A DNA stretch of 64,000 nucleotides from Labilibacter marinus (GTDB taxonomy: Bacteria > Bacteroidota > Bacteroidia > Bacteroidales > Marinilabiliaceae). A program made the translations under genes and the position numbers. The notes under the pieces are model-generated. The model did no database searches and was not told the DNA's origin. It saw only the letters and a list, made by a program, of their open reading frames with translations. Every line of letters starts with the position of its first letter. Positions within the stretch are counted from its first letter, which is position 1. Of this stretch, positions 53,803-63,489 are shown piece by piece. The stretch lies in assembly GCF_001659685.2 (NCBI RefSeq), contig NZ_LXYE02000046.1, positions 1 through 64,000 of the forward strand. Direction: 5' to 3'.

Positions 53803-53854
53803 AAACCACGAATCAAGGTGTATAATTAGTATATATCTGACTCGTGGTTTTTTG
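53803..53854 (+). terminator. Terminator after kdnA
   Basis: Stem AAACCACGA / TCGTGGTTT with a loop of about 30 bases, then a T-run. It suggests that kdnB onward can also be a separate transcription unit. Confidence 0.7.
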
Positions 53855-53931
53855 TCATTAGATTTAGAAACTAATGACTAATTACTATTGTCCAATGACT
53901 ATTTTGGACTTTCAACTTTCAACTAATTATT

Positions 53932-55020
53932 ATGTTATACGATTTTAGAAGTTTTGTTAATCCGGGGCATTATGCTTTTGGAAAAGGAAATTTGAAGCAT
54001 CTGGGTGAGTTAATAGATAGAAGAAAAAATAAGACTAATGATTGGACGGTGTTCATGATTGATCATTTTTTTCAGGATAAAAAAGAGACTTTAGATCGTC
54101 TTCCTATTGGAGAAAAGGATCTAGTGTTTTTTATTGATACTAAAGATGAGCCAAAAACAACTTTGGTAAATAAATATCGCGATCAGATTTTAGCGCATCA
54201 ATCTACATTACCTGCTGTTGTAATTGGTATGGGTGGTGGAACTACCATGGATTATGCGAAAGCCACGGGTTTGATGGTGACCAATGAAGGAGATTCAAAA
54301 GATTATCAAGGTTTAGATAAAATTAAAAACGAAGGTATTTATACCATCGTAATTCCAACTGTTTCGGGAACTGGAGCTGAGGTTTCTATGACTGCTGTAT
54401 TAAGTGGACCAGAAAAAAAATTAGGTATCAAGTGTGATTACACTATTCCTAATGAGGTGTTGTTCGATCCTGAGCTTTTATCTACAGTAACGGATGAAGA
54501 TCGTTTTTTTACTGGAATGGATAATTATATTCATAATGTAGAGTCCTTAAATGGAACTTGGATTACATCAATGGGTAAGGCATTTGCAGAAAAGTCAAAT
54601 GAAATATGTGTGGATGTATTTATGAATAAATATCCTGATAGATTGGAGGCTGACGAAAAAATGATGGTGGCTTCTATTATGGGTGGTAATAGTATTACTT
54701 ATGCACAAGTGGGAGTTTGTCATGCCTTATCGTACGGTTTGGCTGTTGTTTTAGAAACGCATCACGGTGTAGCTAATTGTATCGCATTTAATCAACTGGA
54801 GCAATATTATCCAGAGGGGTATAAGCAATTTAAAGAAATGCAAGCTTTTCAGGGAGTTGACATACCTAAAGGAATTACTGCTGGGTGTTCGGATGAAGAT
54901 TTAGATCGAATGGTTGATGTTGCTTGGGCCAATGAACATATGTGGAATAACGCATTTGGACCAGAATGGGAAAAGCATATTTCGAAAGCTGAGCTTAAAG
55001 AGTTGTATAAGAAGATGTAA
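53932..55020 (+). CDS. kdnB: Iron-type alcohol dehydrogenase, KdnB-like Kdo 8-oxidase
   Basis: A 362-residue enzyme of the iron-dependent alcohol dehydrogenase fold. The NAD-binding motif is in VVIGMGGGTTMDYAKATGLM (98-117), with TVSGTGAEVS near 143-152. Metal-ligand histidines lie in VCHALSYGLAVVLETHHGVAN near 262-285. In the Kdo8N pathway of Shewanella, KdnB oxidises C8 of Kdo to the aldehyde that KdnA then aminates. The pairing with kdnA supports this assignment over a general alcohol dehydrogenase. Confidence 0.87.
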   Translation: MLYDFRSFVNPGHYAFGKGNLKHLGELIDRRKNKTNDWTVFMIDHFFQDKKETLDRLPIGEKDLVFFIDTKDEPKTTLVNKYRDQILAHQSTLPAVVIGMGGGTTMDYAKATGLMVTNEGDSKDYQGLDKIKNEGIYTIVIPTVSGTGAEVSMTAVLSGPEKKLGIKCDYTIPNEVLFDPELLSTVTDEDRFFTGMDNYIHNVESLNGTWITSMGKAFAEKSNEICVDVFMNKYPDRLEADEKMMVASIMGGNSITYAQVGVCHALSYGLAVVLETHHGVANCIAFNQLEQYYPEGYKQFKEMQAFQGVDIPKGITAGCSDEDLDRMVDVAWANEHMWNNAFGPEWEKHISKAELKELYKKM

Positions 55021-55082
55021 ATTATAAGTATCAAGAAAGATGTTTTATGTTTTGATGCTTGATATTGAAAATCTTATTTAAG

Positions 55083-55838
55083 ATGAATATAGTAGGAATA
55101 ATACCGAGTCGATATGCTTCCAGCCGTTTGCCAGGTAAGCCATTGGCCATGATTGGTGATAAGCCGATGGTGCAATGGGTGTATGAGAATTGCCTAAAAG
55201 GGTTGGAGCATGTTTTTGTGGCTACAGATGATCAACGTATTGTAGATGCAGTAGAAGCTTTTGGTGGAAAAGCTGTAATGACGCGTGAGGAGCATACGAG
55301 TGGAACGGATAGGTGTGCCGAGGCTGCAGTAAATATTGAAAATAAATACGGTGTTAAGTCAGATGTAGTTATAAATATACAGGGTGATGAGCCTTTTTTT
55401 GAAGCTGCTCAATTGGAAGATGTAAAATCTGCCTTTGAAAATAATGATACGCAAATAGCGACATTAATTCAGGAAGCTAAAGATATAGAACAGGTGTTGA
55501 ACCCGAATGAAGTAAAGGTGGTTTTAAATACTTGGGGAGAGGGTGTGTACTTCAGTCGTGCTCCAATACCGTTTTTAAAAAATGTGGATCAAAAGGAGTG
55601 GATGAAAGAGCAAACATTCTATCGTCACTTAGGAATCTATGCATATAGAATTAATACGCTAAATGAAATTGTAAAGTTAGAACAATCGTCACTTGAAAAA
55701 GCGGAGTCGCTTGAGCAGTTACGTTGGATCGAAAATGGTTTTCCGGTTACTTGTGTTGTGACGGAGCTAGACGAGACTATGTGTATAGATACGCCTGAGG
55801 ATTTGGAGAAAGCCAATGCGTTCGTAAAAAATAAATAA
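55083..55838 (+). CDS. kdsB: CMP-Kdo/Kdo8N cytidylyltransferase
   Basis: Activates Kdo or Kdo8N with CTP before transfer to lipid A. The signature opening IIPSRYASSRLPGKPLAMI gives the nucleotide site, with NIQGDEPFFE and YFSRAPIPFL typical of KdsB. I place the start at the ATG at 55083 (251 residues), the normal KdsB N-terminus (MNIVGIIPSRY). Its neighbours kdnA and kdnB suggest specificity for the 8-amino sugar. The downstream HAD gene starts at its stop codon. Confidence 0.94.
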   Translation: MNIVGIIPSRYASSRLPGKPLAMIGDKPMVQWVYENCLKGLEHVFVATDDQRIVDAVEAFGGKAVMTREEHTSGTDRCAEAAVNIENKYGVKSDVVINIQGDEPFFEAAQLEDVKSAFENNDTQIATLIQEAKDIEQVLNPNEVKVVLNTWGEGVYFSRAPIPFLKNVDQKEWMKEQTFYRHLGIYAYRINTLNEIVKLEQSSLEKAESLEQLRWIENGFPVTCVVTELDETMCIDTPEDLEKANAFVKNK

Positions 55839-56512
55839 TGGATATTCAAAGTCAATTTGAGAACATAGGTGGGCATTTTATTACGCCTATCGATGAGTTA
55901 AAGCAGAAGTTATCTAAGATAAAAGCATATATTTTCGACTGGGATGGTGTTTTTAATAATGGATCCAAGGTGGGTAATGAAGGCAGTAGCTTTGCTGAGC
56001 CGGATGCTATGGGGGTGAATATGCTTAAGCTGGATTACTGGTTAAGAAATGGTGATTTGCCTGCTACTTTTATTGTGACGGGTGAGGAGAATAAGAGTTC
56101 TCAGTTTTTAGCTACAAGAGAGCATATGAATGCGGCCTTTTTTAAATGTAAATTTAAGGTTCGTGCTTTGGATTTGATCTGTAAAGAGAATGATCTAAAG
56201 CCTGAAGAAATTGCTTTTTTCTTTGATGATATACTTGATGTTGAGTTGGCTAGATCTGTTGGAGCAAGCTTTCAAATCAATAGAAAAGCAAATCCACTTT
56301 TTAATCAATACTTAGTAGATAATAAAAGTTGCGATTACAGAACGGGCAGTGCTGGAGGTGACGGTGGTGTGCGTGAGGCTTGTGAATTAATAATTGGTTT
56401 AACGGGTAGTTTGCCTCGGGCTATCGAGACAAGAATTGAGTTTGTAGGCGATTATTCGAAATACTTAAATGATCGTAATTTAATACAAACAATTTGTGAA
56501 CCAGTGGAGTAA
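55838..56512 (+). CDS. kdsC: KdsC-like Kdo-8-phosphate phosphatase (HAD family)
   Basis: A 224-residue haloacid-dehalogenase-fold phosphatase. Nucleophile D34 and D36 are in IFDWDGVFNNG. The motif IV acidic pair appears in AFFFDDILDVELA, and the KdsC-type ending GSAGGDGGVREACELII matches the GGxGxVRE tail of known KdsC. It is longer than typical KdsC (about 180-190 residues), with an N-terminal lead of about 28 residues and a C-terminal extension of about 35. It overlaps the kdsB stop codon by 1 base. It would free Kdo from Kdo-8-phosphate before C8 oxidation. Confidence 0.85.
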   Translation: MDIQSQFENIGGHFITPIDELKQKLSKIKAYIFDWDGVFNNGSKVGNEGSSFAEPDAMGVNMLKLDYWLRNGDLPATFIVTGEENKSSQFLATREHMNAAFFKCKFKVRALDLICKENDLKPEEIAFFFDDILDVELARSVGASFQINRKANPLFNQYLVDNKSCDYRTGSAGGDGGVREACELIIGLTGSLPRAIETRIEFVGDYSKYLNDRNLIQTICEPVE

Positions 56513-56534
56513 GGTAAATGTTGAAAAATATTAC

Positions 56535-56572
56535 AAAAGCCCTCTTTCTTTTTAAGGAAGAGGGCTTTTATT
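56535..56572 (+). terminator. Terminator closing the Kdo8N cluster
   Basis: Near-perfect stem AAAAGCCCTCTTTC / GAAGAGGGCTTTT followed by a T-rich tract. Confidence 0.92.
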
Positions 56573-56671
56573 TATATCGTATTTAACAGAGTTAGGAGAG
56601 TTTGATTTTTACTAACAAATTGTATTCTAGTAACAACAAGAGAAAAAGAATTGAAAAAATATCTTAATAAA

Positions 56672-56704
56672 TTGTTCATTTTCCATTGTAAATTAGTACT
56701 TTTG
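56672..56704 (+). promoter_or_regulatory. Promoter of the ribosomal str/S10 region
   Basis: TTG at 56672-56674, a 22-base spacer and TACTTTTG at 56697-56704. The rpsL ATG is 115 bases downstream, leaving room for a structured leader. Confidence 0.6.
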
Positions 56705-56818
56705 CATCGCTTTTTGTCTAAAATTCGTAAAAATAGCTGAGAATCAGCTGGTTTTGCGAGGCTTTTGACGGAGCGTTATAAGCAGATTAAAGAATTTTAT
56801 TTAAACAATTTTAGTAAA

Positions 56819-57205
56819 ATGCCAACGATTCAACAGTTAGTTCGTAAAGGACGCACCAAATTAGTTGAGAAGAGTAAGTCTAGAGCACTAGATGCTTGTC
56901 CTCAGCGACGTGGTGTTTGTGTGAGGGTGTACACTACTACACCAAAGAAGCCGAATTCGGCGATGAGAAAGGTTGCAAGGGTTCGTTTGACTAATGGAAA
57001 AGAAGTGAATGCTTACATTCCAGGAGAAGGACACAACTTGCAAGAACACTCTATTGTTTTAGTACGCGGAGGAAGAGTAAAAGATCTTCCAGGGGTACGT
57101 TATCACTTAGTTCGTGGAGCTTTAGATGCATCAGGAGTTGAAGGACGTACACAACGTCGTTCTAAGTACGGAACTAAGCGTCCTAAAGACGCAGCTAAGA
57201 AGTAA
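56819..57205 (+). CDS. rpsL: Ribosomal protein S12
   Basis: Decoding-centre protein of the small subunit, 128 residues from the ATG at 56819 ([12 protein letters not shown]). [15 protein letters not shown] and [13 protein letters not shown] are typical; the lysines of TPKKPNS and RVKDLPG are where streptomycin-resistance changes arise in other bacteria, and both look wild type. A longer frame starting at 56765 is not needed. First gene of the ribosomal cluster. Confidence 0.98.
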   Translation: MPTIQQLVRKGRTKLVEKSKSRALDACPQRRGVCVRVYTTTPKKPNSAMRKVARVRLTNGKEVNAYIPGEGHNLQEHSIVLVRGGRVKDLPGVRYHLVRGALDASGVEGRTQRRSKYGTKRPKDAAKK

Positions 57206-57260
57206 TTTAATTTTAGTGTTTGACTAATAGTTTTGTTTATTGGTAGTTAAAACAAAAGGG

Positions 57261-57288
57261 TTGAGTAAAAAGTAACTTGTTACTTTTG
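57261..57288 (+). promoter_or_regulatory. Internal promoter before rpsG overlapped by a palindrome
   Basis: TTGA at 57261-57264, a 16-base spacer and TACTTTTG at 57281-57288. The spacer and -7 element are covered by a perfect inverted repeat AAAAGTAAC-TT-GTTACTTTT at 57268-57287. The rpsG ATG is 50 bases downstream. Confidence 0.5.
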
Positions 57289-57337
57289 AAGACACAGAAA
57301 CATTGACAGCCAATAATAAACTGATAAACAAGAAAGA

Positions 57338-57814
57338 ATGAGAAAAGGTAGACCAAAGAAGCGAATATTGCTTCCGGATCCAAAGTTTAATGATACTTTG
57401 GTAACACAATTTATAAACAACCTAATGTTTGATGGTAAAAAATCGACTGCTTATGGTATTTTTTACGATGCATTAGACCGCATGGCTGAAAAAGCTGAAA
57501 AAGAAGGGAAACCTGCTTTAGAGATGTGGAAGAAGAGTTTAGAAAACATCACTCCTGCTGTAGAGGTGAAGAGTCGTAGAGTTGGTGGAGCTACTTTCCA
57601 GGTTCCAACTGAAATCCGTCCTTCAAGAAAAGTATCTGTTGCTATGAAGAACTTGATTCTTTTTGCTCGCAAAAGAAGTGGTAAATCAATGGCAGAAAAA
57701 CTATCTGCTGAAATTGTTGCAGCTTATAACAACGAAGGTGGTGCCTTCAAGAAAAAAGAAGATATGCACAGGATGGCTGAGGCTAACCGAGCGTTTGCTC
57801 ATTTTAGGTTCTAA
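57338..57814 (+). CDS. rpsG: Ribosomal protein S7
   Basis: A 158-residue small-subunit assembly protein ([32 protein letters not shown]). It primes assembly of the 30S head. Normal length and start. It follows rpsL by 132 bases, and that gap contains a promoter-like element. Confidence 0.98.
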   Translation: MRKGRPKKRILLPDPKFNDTLVTQFINNLMFDGKKSTAYGIFYDALDRMAEKAEKEGKPALEMWKKSLENITPAVEVKSRRVGGATFQVPTEIRPSRKVSVAMKNLILFARKRSGKSMAEKLSAEIVAAYNNEGGAFKKKEDMHRMAEANRAFAHFRF

Positions 57815-57843
57815 TCATCTAATCTTTTAAGGAAATAAATAAA

Positions 57844-59952
57844 ATGGGAAATACAGATTTAAAATACACCAGAAATATCGGTATCATGGCGCATATCGAT
57901 GCAGGTAAAACCACTACTACAGAGCGTATTCTGTTTTATACTGGTATTACTCATAAAATTGGTGAAGTTCACGATGGTGCTGCTACCATGGACTGGATGG
58001 AGCAAGAGCAAGAAAGAGGTATTACAATTACTTCTGCTGCTGTTACAACCAACTGGAACTACAATGACGAATCGTATAAGATTAACATTATCGATACCCC
58101 TGGTCACGTTGACTTTACTGTAGAGGTAGAGCGTTCTTTAAGGGTGTTAGATGGTACTGTTGCCTTATTCTGTGCTGTAAGTGGTGTTGAGCCACAGTCT
58201 GAAACTGTATGGAGACAAGCCGATAAATACGGTGTGCCTCGTATAGCTTTCGTAAATAAAATGGACCGTTCAGGTGCTAACTTTTTAGAAGTTGTTCGTC
58301 AGATTAGAGAGATGTTAGGAGCTAATCCTATTCCTCTTCAAATTCCTATTGGAGCTGAAGACGATTTTGAAGGAGTTATCGACTTAATCGAAAATAAAGA
58401 GGTTGTTTGGTTTGACGATGCTCAAATGGGATCTCGTTACGAACTAAGAGAAGTTCGTGAAAGTTTAGTAGAGGAAGCAAAAGAGTGGAGAGATAAGTTA
58501 GTAGAGGCCGTTGCTGAATCTAACGAAGAGTTAATGGAGCGTTATTTTGAAGATCCAGAATCTATTACAAAAGAGGAGATGTTAGACGCAATTCGTGTTG
58601 CTACTATCAATCAATCGATTACTCCTGTTATGTGTGGGTCTGCATTTAAAAATAAAGGTGTTCAGCGTTTATTAGATGCTGTTATTACCTTCTTACCTTC
58701 ACCTAATGATATACCTGCAATTACAGGTACTGATGAAGATGGAGAGCCAGCTTCTAGACCGCATGATGTAAATGCACCATTTTCTGCATTAGCATTTAAA
58801 ATTGCTACTGACCCATTCGTAGGTCGTTTAGCATTTATGCGTATCTACTCTGGTAAATTAGAGGCAGGTTCTTATGCTTTAAATACTCGTACAGGTAAAA
58901 AAGAGCGTATCTCTCGTTTATATCAAATGAAATCTAACAAGCAGTTACCGCAAGATGTAATCGAAGCTGGTGATATTTGTGCAGGTGTTGGTTTCAAAGA
59001 TATCCGTACTGGAGATTCACTTTGTGATGAGAAAAACCCAATTACTTTGGAGTCTATGGATTTTCCAGATCCAGTAATCGGTGTGGCTGTTGAGCCTAAG
59101 TCTCAAAAGGATATGGATAAAATGGGTATTGCTCTTCAGAAATTAGCTGAAGAAGATCCAACATTCCGTGTTCAAACTGACGAAGATAGTGGTCAAACGG
59201 TAATTAGCGGTATGGGTGAGCTTCACCTTGAAATTATCGTTGATCGTTTGAAACGTGAGTTTAAAGTTGAGTGTAACCAAGGTCGTCCTCAGGTAACATA
59301 TAAGGAAGCTATTACGCAAACTGTTGATCATCGTGAGGTGTTTAAAAAGCAGTCTGGTGGTCGTGGTAAGTTTGCCGATATTGTGGTAACTATAGGTCCT
59401 GGAGAAGAAGGAAAAGATGGTCTTGAGTTTGTCAACCAAGTAAAAGGAGGTAATGTTCCTAAAGAATTTATTCCTTCAGTAGAAAAGGGTATCAAAGAAG
59501 CCATGTTAAATGGTGTGTTAGCAGGTTTTGTTGTTGACAGTCTTAAAGTAACCCTTTTAGATGGTTCTTTCCACCCAGTGGATTCTGACCAGTTATCTTT
59601 TGAGATCGCGGGTCGTCAAGCTTTTAAAGCTGCGTGTGCTAAAGCTAAGCCAATTCTTCTTGAGCCAATCATGAAGGTAGAAGTTGTAACTCCAGAGGAG
59701 TATATGGGTGATATCATTGGTGACTTGAACAAACGTCGTGGTCAAGTAGAAGGTATGGAATCTAAAGCTGCTGCTCGTGTAGTAAAAGCTAAAGTGCCTT
59801 TAGCCGAAATGTTTGGATATGTAACAGTTTTACGTACTATTTCATCGGGTCGAGCAACTTCTTCAATGGTGTTTTCGCACTTCGAAGGAGTTTCTAAGTC
59901 TATCGCGCAGGAAGTAGTTAAGGAAGCTGAAGGAAAAGTTGAATTATTATAA
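57844..59952 (+). CDS. fusA: Elongation factor G
   Basis: Translocation GTPase, 702 residues. G1 is AHIDAGKT (17-24), switch [10 protein letters not shown], and G4 NKMDRSG. Domain II is near 300-400, domain IV with GGRGKFADI near 515 and the C-terminal domain with [13 protein letters not shown]. It lies directly between rpsG and rpsJ, with no tuf gene in this cluster. Confidence 0.98.
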   Translation: MGNTDLKYTRNIGIMAHIDAGKTTTTERILFYTGITHKIGEVHDGAATMDWMEQEQERGITITSAAVTTNWNYNDESYKINIIDTPGHVDFTVEVERSLRVLDGTVALFCAVSGVEPQSETVWRQADKYGVPRIAFVNKMDRSGANFLEVVRQIREMLGANPIPLQIPIGAEDDFEGVIDLIENKEVVWFDDAQMGSRYELREVRESLVEEAKEWRDKLVEAVAESNEELMERYFEDPESITKEEMLDAIRVATINQSITPVMCGSAFKNKGVQRLLDAVITFLPSPNDIPAITGTDEDGEPASRPHDVNAPFSALAFKIATDPFVGRLAFMRIYSGKLEAGSYALNTRTGKKERISRLYQMKSNKQLPQDVIEAGDICAGVGFKDIRTGDSLCDEKNPITLESMDFPDPVIGVAVEPKSQKDMDKMGIALQKLAEEDPTFRVQTDEDSGQTVISGMGELHLEIIVDRLKREFKVECNQGRPQVTYKEAITQTVDHREVFKKQSGGRGKFADIVVTIGPGEEGKDGLEFVNQVKGGNVPKEFIPSVEKGIKEAMLNGVLAGFVVDSLKVTLLDGSFHPVDSDQLSFEIAGRQAFKAACAKAKPILLEPIMKVEVVTPEEYMGDIIGDLNKRRGQVEGMESKAAARVVKAKVPLAEMFGYVTVLRTISSGRATSSMVFSHFEGVSKSIAQEVVKEAEGKVELL

Positions 59953-59964
59953 TAAGATCTCAAG

Positions 59965-60270
59965 ATGAGTCAGAAAATAAGAATCAAATTAAAATCTTAC
60001 GATCATAACTTAGTTGATAAATCAGCTGAGAAAATCGTTAAGACAGTAAAAACTACTGGAGCCGTAGTAAGCGGTCCTATTCCACTTCCTACTCATAAAA
60101 GAGTATTTACAGTGTTGCGTTCAACATTTGTAAACAAGAAGTCGAGAGAGCAATTCCAACTTTCATCTTATAAGCGTTTAATCGATATCTATAGCTCTAC
60201 TGCTAAAACTATCGATGCTTTAATGAAGTTAGAGTTACCTAGTGGAGTAGAAGTAGAGATCAAAGTTTGA
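59965..60270 (+). CDS. rpsJ: Ribosomal protein S10
   Basis: A 101-residue small-subunit protein ([20 protein letters not shown]). In other bacteria it also pairs with NusB in antitermination. Twelve bases after fusA. Confidence 0.98.
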   Translation: MSQKIRIKLKSYDHNLVDKSAEKIVKTVKTTGAVVSGPIPLPTHKRVFTVLRSTFVNKKSREQFQLSSYKRLIDIYSSTAKTIDALMKLELPSGVEVEIKV

Positions 60271-60289
60271 TAAAAAGAAAACAAATAAG

Positions 60290-60328
60290 TTCCAGCAGTT
60301 TGTGAGCCGAAACTTCGAGCTGTTGGAA
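60290..60328 (+). promoter_or_regulatory. Hairpin between rpsJ and rplC, possible r-protein leader element
   Basis: Nine-base stem TTCCAGCAG / CTGTTGGAA (one G-T pair) with a 21-base loop containing a short CGAA / TTCG stem. There is no T-run, so it is not a simple terminator. It lies just before the genes for L3 and L4, the position of L4-type feedback sites in other bacteria. Confidence 0.45.
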
Positions 60329-60358
60329 TCGATTATTTAATATTAAATTTTTGTAATA

Positions 60359-60976
60359 ATGCCAGGATTAATTGGAAAGAAAATCGGAATGACTTCCGTT
60401 TTCAGTGCCGATGGGAAAAACATTCCATGCACTGTTATCGAAGCTGGCCCATGCTTAGTTACGCAGGTTAAAACTGTTGAAACTGATGGCTATGAGGCTG
60501 TACAGCTGGCGTTCGACGAAAAGAGGGAAAAGAGCACTTCTAAAGCAGAGGCAGGTCACTTTAAAAAAGCTGGCGTAACTCCAAAAAGAAGCGTTGTTGA
60601 ATTCAAAGGTTTCGAACAAGAATTGAATTTAGGAGACGAAGTAACTGTTGACATCTTCGCAGAAGATAGTTTTGTTGACGTTACAGGTACTTCAAAAGGA
60701 AAAGGATTTCAAGGGGTTGTAAAACGTCATGGTTTTGCAGGTGTTGGTGGTGCTACTCATGGTCAGCATAACCGTCTAAGAGCTCCCGGTTCTATTGGTG
60801 CTGCTTCTTACCCAGCTCGTGTATTTAAAGGCATGAGAATGGCAGGAAGAATGGGTGGCGATAGAGTAATGATCGAAAGCCTTAAAGTTTTAAAAGTAGT
60901 TCCAGAAAGTAACCTTATTATTGTTAAGGGTTCTGTTCCAGGAGCAAAAGGTTCATATGTAATTGTTGAAATGTAA
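60359..60976 (+). CDS. rplC: Ribosomal protein L3
   Basis: A 205-residue large-subunit protein near the peptidyl-transferase centre ([35 protein letters not shown]). Full length. Its stop overlaps the rplD start by 1 base. Confidence 0.98.
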   Translation: MPGLIGKKIGMTSVFSADGKNIPCTVIEAGPCLVTQVKTVETDGYEAVQLAFDEKREKSTSKAEAGHFKKAGVTPKRSVVEFKGFEQELNLGDEVTVDIFAEDSFVDVTGTSKGKGFQGVVKRHGFAGVGGATHGQHNRLRAPGSIGAASYPARVFKGMRMAGRMGGDRVMIESLKVLKVVPESNLIIVKGSVPGAKGSYVIVEM

Positions 60977-61596
60977 TGGAACTAAAAGTATTAAGCATAA
61001 CAGGAGAAGAGACCGGAAAAACTGTTGAATTAGCAGACGCTGTTTTCGGTATTGAGCCCAATGATCATGCTATCTATCTTGATGTAAAACAGTTCCTTGC
61101 AAATCAACGTCAAGGAACCCATAAGTCAAAAGAAAGAGCAGAGATCACTGGAAGTACTCGCAAGATTAAAAAACAAAAGGGTACTGGTACAGCACGTGCA
61201 GGTAGCATCAAATCTGGTGTTTTCCGTGGTGGAGGTCGTATTTTCGGTCCACGCCCACGTAACTATGGATTTAAGTTAAACAAAAAGTTAAAAGAGCTTG
61301 CTCGTAAGTCTGCTTTATCATATAAAGCAAAGACTGGTAGCATTATCATTGTTGAAGATTTCAACATGGAAGCTCCAAAAACTAAAGAGTTTTCTCAAAT
61401 TCAAAAGAGTCTGAAAGTAGACGGAAAACGTTCGTTAGTTGTTTTAAACGAAGCTAACAAAAACGTTTACCTTGCTTCAAGAAATATTCCAAAATCGGAA
61501 GTAGTAACATTAGCTGAATTGAATACTTATAGTATTATGAAGGCCGGAGCATTAGTTCTAGTTGAAAGTTCAGTTGAAGGATTAGGTAATCTTTAA
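60976..61596 (+). CDS. rplD: Ribosomal protein L4
   Basis: A 206-residue exit-tunnel protein ([20 protein letters not shown] is the tunnel-loop region). In other bacteria it represses its own operon. Coupled to rplC by overlapping stop and start. Confidence 0.98.
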   Translation: MELKVLSITGEETGKTVELADAVFGIEPNDHAIYLDVKQFLANQRQGTHKSKERAEITGSTRKIKKQKGTGTARAGSIKSGVFRGGGRIFGPRPRNYGFKLNKKLKELARKSALSYKAKTGSIIIVEDFNMEAPKTKEFSQIQKSLKVDGKRSLVVLNEANKNVYLASRNIPKSEVVTLAELNTYSIMKAGALVLVESSVEGLGNL

Positions 61597-61620
61597 TTTA
61601 AAGCTTAAGGAGATTTAGAA

Positions 61621-61911
61621 ATGCAAATATTAATTAAGCCAATAGTTACTGAAAAACTCAACGAAGTAAGCGAAAAGCTAAATAGTTTTGGTTTTGTTGT
61701 AAACAAAAACGCTAACAAACTACAGATTAAAAAAGCGGTTGAGGAAATGTACAACGTAACTGTTGATAGAGTAAACACTATGAACTATGCCGGCAAAGTA
61801 AAAAGCCGTTATACTAAAAGTGGTGTGCAGGTAGGTAAAACTGCTGCTTACAAAAAGGCAATTGTTACCTTGGCAGAAGGAGAAAAGATTGATTTTTATA
61901 GCAATATTTAA
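61621..61911 (+). CDS. rplW: Ribosomal protein L23
   Basis: A 96-residue protein at the exit of the ribosomal tunnel, docking site for trigger factor and SRP ([33 protein letters not shown]). Normal length. Confidence 0.97.
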   Translation: MQILIKPIVTEKLNEVSEKLNSFGFVVNKNANKLQIKKAVEEMYNVTVDRVNTMNYAGKVKSRYTKSGVQVGKTAAYKKAIVTLAEGEKIDFYSNI

Positions 61912-61916
61912 TTAAA

Positions 61917-62741
61917 ATGGCAGTAAGAAAGCTAAAGCCCACAACACCGGGGCAGAGACACAAAGTTATTGGTGCATTTGATACGATTACCTCAAGTACA
62001 CCAGAAAAGTCCTTACTGGAGCCCATAAAAAAATCCGGAGGTAGAAATAACACCGGAAAAATGACCATGCGAAACATGGGGGGTGGACATAAGAGACGTT
62101 ACAGGGTAATCGATTTCAAGAGAAATAAAGACGGTGTTGCAGCTAGGGTTGAGTCAATTCAATATGACCCAAACCGAAGTGCACGTATTGCATTATTAGT
62201 TTATGCTGATGGTGCAAAAAGTTACATTCTCGCTCCTAATGGATTAGAAGTCGGTCAAACAGTGCAATCAGGAGAAGGCGTAAGCCCAGAACTTGGAAAC
62301 ACGTTAACCCTTAAAGAGATCCCTCTGGGAACGATCATCCACAATATTGAGTTACGCCCTGGACAGGGTGGAATTATGGCACGTAGTGCTGGTACATTTG
62401 CTCAATTGGCTGCTCGTGACGGAAAATTTGCCGTGATTAAATTACCTTCTGGTGAAACTAGAATGATCTTAATTACTTGTCGTGCTACTATTGGTGCGGT
62501 TGGTAACTCAGACCACGCGCTTGAAAGATCTGGTAAAGCAGGTCGCTCACGTTGGTTAGGTCGTCGTCCAAGAGTTCGTGGTGTTGCCATGAACCCAGTA
62601 GATCACCCAATGGGTGGTGGTGAAGGACGTCAGTCTGGAGGTCATCCAAGATCACGTACGGGTGTATTAGCTAAAGGCTTTAAGACTAGAGATAAGAAAA
62701 AAGCTACTAGCAAGTACATTATTGAAAGACGTAAAAAATAA
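61917..62741 (+). CDS. rplB: Ribosomal protein L2
   Basis: A 274-residue large-subunit protein at the subunit interface ([17 protein letters not shown]). The conserved C-terminal [16 protein letters not shown] segment carries the histidine near the peptidyl-transferase centre. Normal. Confidence 0.98.
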   Translation: MAVRKLKPTTPGQRHKVIGAFDTITSSTPEKSLLEPIKKSGGRNNTGKMTMRNMGGGHKRRYRVIDFKRNKDGVAARVESIQYDPNRSARIALLVYADGAKSYILAPNGLEVGQTVQSGEGVSPELGNTLTLKEIPLGTIIHNIELRPGQGGIMARSAGTFAQLAARDGKFAVIKLPSGETRMILITCRATIGAVGNSDHALERSGKAGRSRWLGRRPRVRGVAMNPVDHPMGGGEGRQSGGHPRSRTGVLAKGFKTRDKKKATSKYIIERRKK

Positions 62742-62760
62742 CGTGTAATCAGAAGAAATT

Positions 62761-63030
62761 ATGAGCAGATCACTAAAAAAAGGCCCATTTATCGATTACA
62801 AGCTTGAAAACAAAGTTCTAGCCATGAACGATTCAGGTAAGAAATCCGTTATCAAAACTTGGGCAAGAGCATCAATGGTATCTCCTGATTTTGTAGGGCA
62901 TACTATTGCAGTGCACAACGGAAATAAATTTATTCCTGTTTACGTGACCGAAAATATGGTAGGTCACAAGTTAGGCGAGTTTTCACCAACACGTACCTAT
63001 AGAGGTCACGGTGGTAACAAAAAACGCTAA
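62761..63030 (+). CDS. rpsS: Ribosomal protein S19
   Basis: An 89-residue 30S head protein ([35 protein letters not shown]). Normal length and spacing. Confidence 0.98.
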   Translation: MSRSLKKGPFIDYKLENKVLAMNDSGKKSVIKTWARASMVSPDFVGHTIAVHNGNKFIPVYVTENMVGHKLGEFSPTRTYRGHGGNKKR

Positions 63031-63066
63031 CCTAACTTTAAAGTAACTTAATAAAGAGAATTAAAA

Positions 63067-63489
63067 ATGGGTGCTAGAAAAAGACTCAGAGCAGAACAAA
63101 ATAAGGAAGCAAAAAAGCAAGTAAGCTTTGCTTCACTTCGCAATGTGCCTACTTCTCCGCGTAAGATGCGCCTGGTTGCAGATATGATTAGAGGTAAAGA
63201 GGTAAATTTAGCTCTTGACTTATTGAAGTATTCTCCAAAAGAAGCTTCACGTAGAGTTGAGAAATTACTTCTTTCCGCTATTGCAAACTGGAAAGAGAAG
63301 AACGAAGGGGTACGCATGGAAGATGCAAATCTTGTAGTAAAATCAATTAACGTTGACTCTGCAAGAATTTTGAAAAGATTGAGACCAGCTCCGCAAGGAC
63401 GTGCTCACCGCATCAGAAAAAGATCGAACCATGTAACCATTTATATTGATAGCAACGTTGGTAACCAAGAAGAAATAAAAGTTAGCTAG
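63067..63489 (+). CDS. rplV: Ribosomal protein L22
   Basis: A 140-residue protein lining the exit tunnel ([40 protein letters not shown] is the tunnel loop). The N-terminal 20 residues are a lysine-rich extension common in this phylum. Followed immediately by rpsC. Confidence 0.97.
   Translation: MGARKRLRAEQNKEAKKQVSFASLRNVPTSPRKMRLVADMIRGKEVNLALDLLKYSPKEASRRVEKLLLSAIANWKEKNEGVRMEDANLVVKSINVDSARILKRLRPAPQGRAHRIRKRSNHVTIYIDSNVGNQEEIKVS

Noticed and set aside
56765-56818. N-terminal extension of S12 from an upstream in-frame TTG
   Set aside because: S12 begins MPTIQQL throughout bacteria; the extra 18 residues have no family support.
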